Assembly: GCA_045132055.1 (NCBI GenBank)
Contig: JBGURP010000027.1
Coordinates: forward strand, 124,001-188,000
DNA: 64,000 bases
Origin: F23-D06 sp045132055
GTDB lineage: Bacteria > Bacteroidota > Bacteroidia > Bacteroidales > WCHB1-69
Direction of reading: 5' to 3'
Part shown: piece by piece, positions 51,131-58,334 of the stretch
Layout: each line of letters begins with the position of its first letter
How positions within the stretch are numbered: the stretch's first letter is position 1
The notes under the pieces: generated by a model
The model's input: only the letters and a program-made list of their open reading frames with translations
Told to the model about the DNA's origin: nothing
Databases searched by the model: none
Made by a program: the position numbers and the translations under genes

Positions 51131-52201
51131 TTACCGCGTTTCTGAAAAATAGGGTGAAAACGCGGTTTGATAGGTCGGGAACGTGACAAAACGGATGCGA
51201 TAAAGTGCATGCTCGGCCTCGCCGGCCAAGACGTCGTCATGCGACACGGTAATCTCCGCCACAGGATCTTCTGCTGAGGCTTGCTTTACGCCCACCACCG
51301 CGCGCGGCGACTCTGCTACTGCGGTAACAAATGGATATTGTCCATCTTCGCTGGCAGGCACAAAACAGACATAGCTGTCAGTGCCCTTCCGAAAGCCGTA
51401 AAACTCATTTCCGTCAAGTTGAATGGAAGAAAGATGCTTGTTGTAAACCAAGCGGATATCATCCAAATAAAGCGCATCGCCCTTGGCACCGCTCATCACA
51501 TATCGGTTGGTGGAGAAACAGAACAGCAAATAACTCGGTTTGCGCGTCCATGTATTCAACGTGGGTATGGGAGCCTGCGCGGCCGTAGCCTTATACACTT
51601 TGTCGTACGCCTTGAAAGCCTGCTTGTACTTGTGCCATTTTCCATCTTTGGGATTCTTGAAATAGAGAATAGCCGACGCGATGTCAGACTCCTGTCCAAT
51701 ATCCACAAAATCTCTAAAATCGCAATCGGTGTGGAGATGGGCCTTGGCGGTGGCATAGATATCGCCCTTCATGTCGAACTTCGCCCAGAAGCTAATGGAG
51801 TCAGGGCGCCCCGTGAACTTGAAGGCATAGCCATTGGCGCGGTCGGTGAAGCAGTAGTTCTTCGCGCTGGAGGCACCCATCGCGCCCATATACACGCGTC
51901 CGCTGGTCAGTGCGCCGTTAGCCGACACACCCAGTATCTTCGTACAGCGGATCACTACGGCATACTTGCCACTGTGGCCAGCCACTCGCTCCAGGGCTGC
52001 AGGATTGCCCACCCCACCCTTGTTCGACACCGTCTTGGCAAACACGCCGCCTGCTTCGTCAAACGAGTGCCACCCCTTGGGCGAAGAGGTAGCTTCCCCG
52101 GGCCAGTTCTCAAACCCCGGATTGGGCATCTGCACCTGTGCGTGTAAGGCAAAGGCTAGCCACAAGGCACCTATTGTTAATATTGCACGAAAAAACTTCA
52201 T
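51131..52201 (-). CDS. PCMD-like exported protein
   Basis: The 356-residue product has a signal peptide (MKFFRAILTIGALWLAFALHAQ) and opens with VQMPNPGFENWPG, followed by RPDSISFWAKFDM and a late LYLDDIRLVYNKHLSSIQLDG, the pattern of the putative carbohydrate metabolism domain (PCMD) family. These are beta-sandwich surface or periplasmic proteins in Bacteroidota, ligand unknown. I chose the second Met (52201) as start because it begins the signal peptide. It lies downstream of the epimerase gene with a TTAGAGAT hairpin between. Confidence 0.72.
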   Translation of the reverse strand: MKFFRAILTIGALWLAFALHAQVQMPNPGFENWPGEATSSPKGWHSFDEAGGVFAKTVSNKGGVGNPAALERVAGHSGKYAVVIRCTKILGVSANGALTSGRVYMGAMGASSAKNYCFTDRANGYAFKFTGRPDSISFWAKFDMKGDIYATAKAHLHTDCDFRDFVDIGQESDIASAILYFKNPKDGKWHKYKQAFKAYDKVYKATAAQAPIPTLNTWTRKPSYLLFCFSTNRYVMSGAKGDALYLDDIRLVYNKHLSSIQLDGNEFYGFRKGTDSYVCFVPASEDGQYPFVTAVAESPRAVVGVKQASAEDPVAEITVSHDDVLAGEAEHALYRIRFVTFPTYQTAFSPYFSETR

Positions 52202-52220
52202 ATTCATTCTTTTAAAGATT

Positions 52221-52300
52221 ATAGATGAGAGATTAGAGATTAGAGAAAAAATCCATCAAAAAATATCTCTAATCTCTAATCTATTATCTCTCATCTCTAT
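52221..52300. repeat. Large hairpin made of TTAGAGAT-type repeats
   Basis: Left arm ATAGATGAGAGATTAGAG.. (52221-52246) and right arm ..CTCTAATCTCTAATC..TCTCATCTCTAT (52265-52300) are reverse complements with one insertion. The epimerase stop codon (52297-52299) lies at the end of the right arm. Confidence 0.75.
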
Positions 52301-53775
52301 TCCTCCCATCCATCAAAAATCTCCGGGCCATACACATTATGCTCGCCTTGGTGGTTGGGCAACCATATCTGGGCGAAGAACGGGCTGTGTGCGGCGAGGT
52401 CGTCGTAATCCCATGCGGGAGGCAGGCACTCGGGGCACCAATGACCACCCAGGAGAATCAATTTGGGCGAGGCCATGAAACGATGACCTTTGTGGCATTC
52501 CCACTCCAACTGTTTTTCGGGATCCCCATCATAAGTGGTGGAAATCAGCTTGCCACCCCTGAATTCAGCCGCCTTTTGCAGTTCTTCCAGTGTAAGGGCC
52601 GACAGCGGCTTGCTTTCATCGTAGCCGTGGTCGATATGCACCGCCTGATCCATGCCGGCAGGTGCCGAGAGGTCAGCATGCTTCCAGTCGGGGATATTTT
52701 TCCAGTTTTCCAAACTGCCATAATAAGCTTTGATGCGGTTTTGGTCATTGTGTTTAATCCACCATTGCGTGCCCCAGCGTTTCTTGTTGGCCATGGGCCA
52801 CAAAGCGGCTTTGATGATGCACGCGGGCACAATCTTGGCCAAATGGAAGAACCATGGCAGCCCCTTGCTCATCTTGTCGAAATACTCATCAGCGGTGGAG
52901 TTCTCGCGAAAATGCAGATATTTCTCCAATTCATCGGCATCCAAATAATACTGGCCGTGGAAATTACGAAGCACAAACCAGTTGGTGTTGAAAATCTTCT
53001 CCGGACGCGGGCAGTGCACGGCCTTCAGTATCCTGCACTCGAACTCGTAATTGGTCATGCGGTAGCTGGGGCCGCTGCTGATGTTGTAGAAGCGGTTCCA
53101 GAACTCTTCAGGCACGTCGTCGCCGCACACGTTGGCGAGCAGGCGACCGGAGTCTTCCACCGTAGCCCACTCCAGCATGCCGCGGATGGGCACGTGGAAC
53201 ATGATGGGATCGAAGTTTTTCAGGATGCCTGGGTATAGGATTCCCGACTGGCGGAGGCTCACCCAGTGTTTCAGTCCAGAGTCGGCGAAGATGCGCTCGG
53301 CGATGATTTTGCTGATGCCATAATGGTCATAGACGCTGGAGCAGATGGGGTCGCCGGTGCGTCCCCAGTGCACGGGCTCGTTGCGGTCGGAAGTCTGGGC
53401 CACGGAGCCGATATAGACCACGCGGATATCGTCGGCGTTGGGCTGTGCCAGCACCGCCTTGACCACATTCTGGGCCGCTGTCACATTCACGTGCAGGGTC
53501 TTCTTGGGGAAGTAGTCCGCCGACGGAGAGACCATGCCGCCCACATGGAGGACGTAGTCTGCGCCGGAGACACCCGCCAGCACATCCTCATAGCGGGTAA
53601 GGTCGCCCCACACCACATGGATTTTGTCCATAATCGGTGCCAGCTTTTTCAGGTTCTTTTTGCTATGGCGAGCCAGAATGGTAACATCGAATTTATCGGG
53701 TTGTTTCAGGAGTTCCTGCAATCCCGCCCACCCCATGAGGCCGGTGGCGCCAGTAAGAAAGACTCTTTTTTTCAT
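52297..53775 (-). CDS. NAD-dependent epimerase/dehydratase fused to a treble-clef zinc-finger domain
   Basis: The 492-residue protein starts with an extended SDR: VFLTGATGLMGWAG (4-17, dinucleotide motif TGxxGxxG), active-site YDHYGISKIIAE (about 157-168, YxxxK) and a Ser in VVYIGSVAQ. After about residue 300, the C-terminal part holds FRGGKLISTTYDGDPEKQLEWEC and Cys427-x3-His431, Cys447-x2-Cys450 (WCPEC), a treble-clef-type zinc finger like those in DNA-binding or nuclease-linked modules. Substrate unknown. Divergent promoter with the deacetylase gene. Confidence 0.85.
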   Translation of the reverse strand: MKKRVFLTGATGLMGWAGLQELLKQPDKFDVTILARHSKKNLKKLAPIMDKIHVVWGDLTRYEDVLAGVSGADYVLHVGGMVSPSADYFPKKTLHVNVTAAQNVVKAVLAQPNADDIRVVYIGSVAQTSDRNEPVHWGRTGDPICSSVYDHYGISKIIAERIFADSGLKHWVSLRQSGILYPGILKNFDPIMFHVPIRGMLEWATVEDSGRLLANVCGDDVPEEFWNRFYNISSGPSYRMTNYEFECRILKAVHCPRPEKIFNTNWFVLRNFHGQYYLDADELEKYLHFRENSTADEYFDKMSKGLPWFFHLAKIVPACIIKAALWPMANKKRWGTQWWIKHNDQNRIKAYYGSLENWKNIPDWKHADLSAPAGMDQAVHIDHGYDESKPLSALTLEELQKAAEFRGGKLISTTYDGDPEKQLEWECHKGHRFMASPKLILLGGHWCPECLPPAWDYDDLAAHSPFFAQIWLPNHQGEHNVYGPEIFDGWEE

Positions 53776-53793
53776 GTCGTAAAAAATTGGTCG

Positions 53794-53802
53794 GCAAAAA
53801 TA
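53794..53802 (-). promoter_or_regulatory. -7 promoter box of the epimerase gene
   Basis: TATTTTTGC on the minus strand, 19 bases before the ATG. It is separated by only ten bases from the opposing box at 53813-53821. Confidence 0.65.
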
Positions 53803-53812
53803 CGAAAAATGT

Positions 53813-53821
53813 TATCTTTGC
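53813..53821 (+). promoter_or_regulatory. -7 promoter box of the deacetylase-like gene
   Basis: TATCTTTGC, so close to the gene that the 5' leader is only 5-15 bases. Confidence 0.65.
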
Positions 53822-53831
53822 ACTTGCAAAA

Positions 53832-55181
53832 ATGAACGTCATGCTCACCGACAATGCCCTGCACTACACCCTGTCGCATCTGCTGAAGGTCGCGATGCCC
53901 TCCCGCGAGGCCATCCCCTTCTCTGTGGCACGGGACGAACATTCCGTGACTGTGTGCTTCCGTGAGCATATGACTGTTTCCTTCGCACTGCTGTCCGATC
54001 AGGAGGTCGCGCAGCTCCTGCAAGGCAATGCCACCCTCACGCACCTGCCTAGCACAGACGGCAAAGCGGACATCCCCGTGTTCCCATCATCCTTGAGCGA
54101 GCTTACACAACCAATCGTAAACGAGAACAGCGAGCTGGAGATCCCCTACGACCTCCTTACACCTTCCTTTCTGCTTTTATCCAGAAAAGAGGAAGATGGT
54201 CACCCGCGCGACACGCACGGACGGTTCCGCTATCAAGATAGCCTGGCCAAGCACTATGACTTCATCCACATTCCACTGGTGGATGAATACGCCATGCTTC
54301 TACGCCAATGGATCATGGAACTCCTGAAACCCGATCTTGACATCATTCCCCGGCAGCACCAATTCATCCCCACACACGACATCGACCTGCTATACCGCTT
54401 CCGATCGCCGTGGCAGGCATTCAAGTCCATCGCGGGGCGCGACTTGCTGCTGGAACACAGCTGGAAAGCAACAATCGAGTCCATTCGCGAGTACCGCCAA
54501 TGGCGCACCGACAGCCGACAAGACCCCTATATCACTGCCATTTTGGAGCTGGCACGGCAATCCGAAGCACAACATCTGTCCTCCGTTTTCTTTTTCAAAG
54601 CACAGCATAGCGGCGAGCCGGACAGCACCTACGACATTGAGAATCCCAATGTACGCTACTGCATAGACACTATCCTGGAGGCGGGCATGAAGGTCGGACT
54701 GCACGGCAGCTACCGCAGTTACGACAATCCCGAACTGTTCGCCGTGGAAAAAGCGCGACTGGAGAAGATTGCCAACACACCCGTCACGCACAGCCGGCAG
54801 CACTACCTGCGCTTCGGCTTCGACACGCTCCCCGCCTGGCAAGCGTGCGGCATCACCGACGACTACACGCTCTGCTACGCCGAGCAACCCGGATTCCGCT
54901 GCGGCACGTGCCATCCCTACCCGCTCTACGACCTGGCCAACGACTGCGCCACCCACATCATCGAGCACCCGCTCATCGTGATGGACGGCAGCCTGATTGA
55001 CTACCTGCACGCCGGCATTGAGGAGAGCAACGACATCATCAACCGCCTGCGGGCACGCTGCGAGGCCGTGGAAGGCGACTTCATCATCCTGTGGCACAAC
55101 CACCTGCTGAGCCGCTCCTATCGCACATTCTACGAAAAAACATATCTTCCTCTAATCCAAAAACACCTCCAAGATGAATGA
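53832..55181 (+). CDS. Polysaccharide deacetylase-like protein (DUF7033-type N-terminus)
   Basis: About 449 residues without a signal peptide. The N-terminal part (about 1-150) matches the DUF7033-type domain seen before deacetylases in Bacteroidota; the C-terminal part has the deacetylase (NodB-like) features FIPTHDIDLLYR (about 195, THDID with metal Asp/His) , VGLHGSYRSYDNPELF (H-G-S-Y, about 305), FRCGTCHPYPLYD and LWHNHLLS. The metal-binding residues look intact. Substrate could be a cell-wall or exopolysaccharide amino sugar. Start at 53832 or 53841 (ATG ten bases on); both fit. Coupled to tcdA. Confidence 0.82.
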   Translation: MNVMLTDNALHYTLSHLLKVAMPSREAIPFSVARDEHSVTVCFREHMTVSFALLSDQEVAQLLQGNATLTHLPSTDGKADIPVFPSSLSELTQPIVNENSELEIPYDLLTPSFLLLSRKEEDGHPRDTHGRFRYQDSLAKHYDFIHIPLVDEYAMLLRQWIMELLKPDLDIIPRQHQFIPTHDIDLLYRFRSPWQAFKSIAGRDLLLEHSWKATIESIREYRQWRTDSRQDPYITAILELARQSEAQHLSSVFFFKAQHSGEPDSTYDIENPNVRYCIDTILEAGMKVGLHGSYRSYDNPELFAVEKARLEKIANTPVTHSRQHYLRFGFDTLPAWQACGITDDYTLCYAEQPGFRCGTCHPYPLYDLANDCATHIIEHPLIVMDGSLIDYLHAGIEESNDIINRLRARCEAVEGDFIILWHNHLLSRSYRTFYEKTYLPLIQKHLQDE

Positions 55182-55911
55182 AGAAAACTGGCTGGCGCGC
55201 ACCGAACTGTTGTTAGGCGCAGATGACTTGGCAAAGTTGTCTGGCATGCATGTGCTGCAAGTGGGCCTGGGCGGCGTGGGCGCTTATTCCGCCGAGATGC
55301 TCTGCCGCGCGGGCATCGGGGAAATGACCATCGTAGATGCGGACGCCGTGTCCACAACCAACCTCAACCGCCAGCTGCCAGCACTGCACTCCACCATCGG
55401 CAAAAGCAAAGTGGAGGTGATGGCAAAGCGGCTCTTGGACATCAACCCCAACCTCAAGCTGCACTGCGTGAAGTTGTTCGTCCGCGACGAGAAGACCGCC
55501 GAGCTTCTGGACTCTGCCCCATTCGACTACGTGGTGGATGCCATTGACACACTGTCGCCCAAAGTATTCCTGATTCAACAGGCCCTGCAACGCAGTCTGC
55601 GCATCGTGTCGGCCATGGGCGCGGGCGGCAAGATGGACCCGTGCAAAGTGCAGGTGGCCGACATTTCCAAGTCCACGCACTGCCATTTGGCCAAAACCGT
55701 GCGCAAACGGCTCTACCGACTGGGCGTACGCGGCGGGTTCCCCGTGGTCTATTCCACGGAAAACGTGCCCGAAGAGGCTATCGTTATCGACAAAGATGAA
55801 TCCATCAACAAGATGTCCACAGTGGGCACCATCTCATACATGCCCGCCATTTTCGGATGCGTCGTCGCCTCGGTGGTCATCCGCGACCTGCTCGGCAAGC
55901 CGCTACAATAA
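55174..55911 (+). CDS. tcdA: tRNA threonylcarbamoyladenosine dehydratase TcdA
   Basis: TcdA converts t6A37 of tRNA to the cyclic form ct6A. The 245-residue E1-like enzyme has a Rossmann-like ATP site VLQVGLGGVGAYSAEMLCRAG (about 27-47), DADAVSTTNLNRQ (about 55-67), and DAIDTLSPKVFLI (about 112-124). It starts eight bases inside the previous gene. tsaD, which makes the t6A substrate, is at 61889 in the same window. Its 3' end overlaps that of miaA by nine bases on the opposite strand. Confidence 0.94.
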   Translation: MNEENWLARTELLLGADDLAKLSGMHVLQVGLGGVGAYSAEMLCRAGIGEMTIVDADAVSTTNLNRQLPALHSTIGKSKVEVMAKRLLDINPNLKLHCVKLFVRDEKTAELLDSAPFDYVVDAIDTLSPKVFLIQQALQRSLRIVSAMGAGGKMDPCKVQVADISKSTHCHLAKTVRKRLYRLGVRGGFPVVYSTENVPEEAIVIDKDESINKMSTVGTISYMPAIFGCVVASVVIRDLLGKPLQ

Positions 55912-56760
55912 TTTCTCCGTATAATCGCGCTTGAACCATGTAAGCTGCCGCTTGGCATAGCGGCGCGTGTGCGTCTTGATGTCCGTGACGGCCTGTTCCA
56001 ATGAGCAATTGCCGTCAAAATAATCGAACAGCTCTTTATAACCCACCGTATTCAAGGCATTTAAATTCCGATATGGTAGCAGTTGTTGCGCTTCTTCCAG
56101 CAATCCTTGCTCCATCATCTGGTCCACGCGACGGTTGATGCGGTCGAAGAGCACCTCGCGCGGACGGTTGAGGTAGTATTTTTCAATCTTGAAATCCCGC
56201 TGCTTTTTGGGCTGATGCAGGCACTGCGAGTAGGGTTTCTTCATCTGCAGGCTCACCTCCACTGCCCGAATCATGCGCTTGCTGTCGTTGTGGTTCACTT
56301 GGGCGTAATAATCTGGATCCAGCGTGGCCAACTGCGCACACAGGGCCTCCAAGCCGTTGGTCTGGTAAAGCTGGTTAACATACTGACGGATATCCGGGTC
56401 TGGGTCTGGCAACTCGTCAATACCGTTGCACACCGCATCAATGTACTGCGGGCTGCCGCCGGTCATGATAACCACCGGATGGTCAACAAAAAGCGTCTCC
56501 AATAATTCAAGCACTTTCTGCTCGAACATGGAGACGTTATAATAATCGTGAATAGATAGATTTCCTACAAAAAAGTGTTGTACTCGGGCCAATTCCTCTT
56601 CAGTGGGGGCGGCGGTGCCGATGCGCATCTCACGATACATCTGCCGCGAGTCAGCGGAGATGATGGGCGTGCCCAAACGCTCGGCTAGCTCGATGGTGTA
56701 CGCCGTCTTGCCTACTGCGGTCGGACCGGTGACGATGAGCAGGGTGCGATCAGAAGTCAC
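55903..56760 (-). CDS. miaA: tRNA dimethylallyltransferase MiaA
   Basis: Adds the isopentenyl group to A37 of tRNAs reading UNN codons. The 285-residue protein has the P-loop GPTAVGKTAY (about 12-21), SADSRQMYREMRIGTA (about 38-53), the insert region and KRQLTWFKRD near the end (R-Q/W-F motif). The converging overlap with tcdA is nine bases. It follows the pRiA4b-like gene with an 11-base overlap, so both are on one transcript. Confidence 0.96.
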   Translation of the reverse strand: MTSDRTLLIVTGPTAVGKTAYTIELAERLGTPIISADSRQMYREMRIGTAAPTEEELARVQHFFVGNLSIHDYYNVSMFEQKVLELLETLFVDHPVVIMTGGSPQYIDAVCNGIDELPDPDPDIRQYVNQLYQTNGLEALCAQLATLDPDYYAQVNHNDSKRMIRAVEVSLQMKKPYSQCLHQPKKQRDFKIEKYYLNRPREVLFDRINRRVDQMMEQGLLEEAQQLLPYRNLNALNTVGYKELFDYFDGNCSLEQAVTDIKTHTRRYAKRQLTWFKRDYTEKLL

Positions 56761-57346
56761 TGTACTCGTTCAAATCGCCAAAATCCTCATCATTGAAGCC
56801 CTCTTCGCCGAAGAGATCATCATCCTCCTCGTCATCATAATCCTCATCTTCCAGCTCAGGGTCTTCCAAATTGGCCATGTTGACCTTCACCTCGGGAGGC
56901 AATTCCATCGCCTTGAACGTGCAACGCGGAAAACCTTCAGCGCTGTCGGTCTGTAATGTCTTCTGCAACTCCAGATAGAAAATCTTGGGGTTCATGAAGT
57001 CATACTCGTACAGAATGTGCTGGTGAGGATCCGTAATAAACTTGTTCAACTGCGAGTCGCGCATCACGAACTTGGGCAGACGGCTCTTGGTGCTGAAGGT
57101 GTCGCCATCGTCATATTCGGGCTCTTCCATCTCCTCGTCATCCGAGGTGTCCATCAGCGTGATTTCCTTCTGTTTGTTCCACTTGGGGTCACAAATGGAG
57201 AAAGCTGCAAATTCATTTCCCTTCAACCCAATGCATTCATAGAGCAGTTTGTGCAGAGACTCGAAATTGTCGTTGGCCAGGATTTCAATGTCTCGCACGA
57301 AATCCTCCACCTCATCGTAATAGACTTTGAATTTGTAGTAGTACAT
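56750..57346 (-). CDS. pRiA4b ORF-3-family (IS1096-TnpR-like) acidic protein
   Basis: The 198-residue protein has an N-terminal domain YKFKVYYDEVEDFVRDIEILANDNFESLHKLL matching the plasmid pRiA4b ORF-3 family, then a central KWNKQKEITLMD region and a long Asp/Glu-rich tail (EDPELEDEDYDDEEDDD). In Bacteroidota it is a recurrent neighbour of miaA. Function unknown; the acidic tail may mimic nucleic acid or bind metal. It overlaps miaA by 11 bases. Confidence 0.75.
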   Translation of the reverse strand: MYYYKFKVYYDEVEDFVRDIEILANDNFESLHKLLYECIGLKGNEFAAFSICDPKWNKQKEITLMDTSDDEEMEEPEYDDGDTFSTKSRLPKFVMRDSQLNKFITDPHQHILYEYDFMNPKIFYLELQKTLQTDSAEGFPRCTFKAMELPPEVKVNMANLEDPELEDEDYDDEEDDDLFGEEGFNDEDFGDLNEYSDF

Positions 57347-57404
57347 AATGGTTTGATTTAGGGTTTTGGTATTCGGTAGTTTGGGCTTCGGGGATTAGAG
57401 AACT

Positions 57405-57430
57405 TCAATTCTCAATTCTCAATTCTCAAT
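57405..57430. repeat. TCAATTCTCAATTCTCAATT repeat
   Basis: Seven-base unit AATTCTC repeated three to four times directly before the yebC stop codon; low-complexity intergenic sequence, unrelated in sequence to TTAGAGAT but similar in style. Confidence 0.7.
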
Positions 57431-58155
57431 TATTCCTCCTCTACCGGTTCTTCCATATTGTGATAGACGTTGGTCACATCCTCATCCTCATTGATTTTGT
57501 CGAGCAGGACATTGACCTCGGCGCGCTGTTCTTCGGTGAGGGATTTCAACTCCTTCGGAATGCGGTCGAAACGGAAGCTCTTGATTTCAAACTTGTTGTC
57601 TTCAAGATATTTCTGGATAGCGCCAAAAGACTGAAACTCTGCCATCACGATAATTTCCTCATCGTCAGCATCGATTTCTGCGTCAAAGTCCATCATAGCC
57701 AGCTCGAACTCCTCAATATCGATTTCAGGGGTACGAGCCACTGTGAAGATGCTCTTGTGATCAAAGAGATAGTCGAGCATGCCGGAAGTGCCCAGCGAGC
57801 CGCCCAGCTTGTTGAAATAGCTACGGATGTTGGCTACTGTACGTTGGTTGTTGTCGGTAGCAGCCTCGATCAGGATACCGATGCCGTGAGGTCCGCGACC
57901 TTCATAAACCATCTCCTTGTAATCCGACTGGTCTTTCTCAAAGGCGCGTTTGATGGCGCGATCGATATTGTCTTTCGGCATATTCTCATTTCTGGCGGTC
58001 TGGATGAGCAGACGGAGTTTGGAATTCTGGTCGGGATCAGGTCCACCAGCCTTGGCAGCCATTGTGATTTCCTTGCCCAGACGGGTGAAAGTCTTGGCCA
58101 AATATGCGTTACGTTTGAAAATTCTTGCTTTACGATATTCAAAAGCTCTTCCCAT
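57430..58155 (-). CDS. yebC: YebC/PmpR-family protein
   Basis: The 241-residue protein is of normal length for this family and starts GRAFEYRKARIFKRNAYLAKTFTRLGKEITMAAKAGGPDPDQNSKLR, the YebC N-terminal pattern, with ARNENMPKDNIDRAIKRAF and EGRGPHGIGILIEAATDN. Members act as transcription regulators or translation (polyproline) factors. It has an unusual ~100-base leader with AT-rich repeats. Confidence 0.94.
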   Translation of the reverse strand: MGRAFEYRKARIFKRNAYLAKTFTRLGKEITMAAKAGGPDPDQNSKLRLLIQTARNENMPKDNIDRAIKRAFEKDQSDYKEMVYEGRGPHGIGILIEAATDNNQRTVANIRSYFNKLGGSLGTSGMLDYLFDHKSIFTVARTPEIDIEEFELAMMDFDAEIDADDEEIIVMAEFQSFGAIQKYLEDNKFEIKSFRFDRIPKELKSLTEEQRAEVNVLLDKINEDEDVTNVYHNMEEPVEEE

Positions 58156-58258
58156 AGATAAAAAAGTTAAAAGGTTATAAAGTTTTAAGGTTTATAAAAG
58201 GTACATGAGATTCATGAGGTTTATGAGGTAAAAGAGGTATTATGATTTACGTATTATA
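58156..58258 (-). other. AT-rich repetitive leader of yebC
   Basis: Sequence of repeated AAAAGGTTATAAAG and CATGAGGTTTATGAGG-like units. The transcript from the promoter box at 58265 would carry it as a 5' leader of about 105 bases. No riboswitch recognised. Confidence 0.4.
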
Positions 58259-58264
58259 TCCGCT

Positions 58265-58273
58265 GCAAAAATA
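58265..58273 (-). promoter_or_regulatory. -7 promoter box of yebC
   Basis: TATTTTTGC on the minus strand, 110 bases before the ATG. Confidence 0.55.
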
Positions 58274-58334
58274 GTAAAAATCACACAATCTGCAATAATG
58301 ATATGATGATTTTCAAAGCAGGCGGGCAGTTCGT

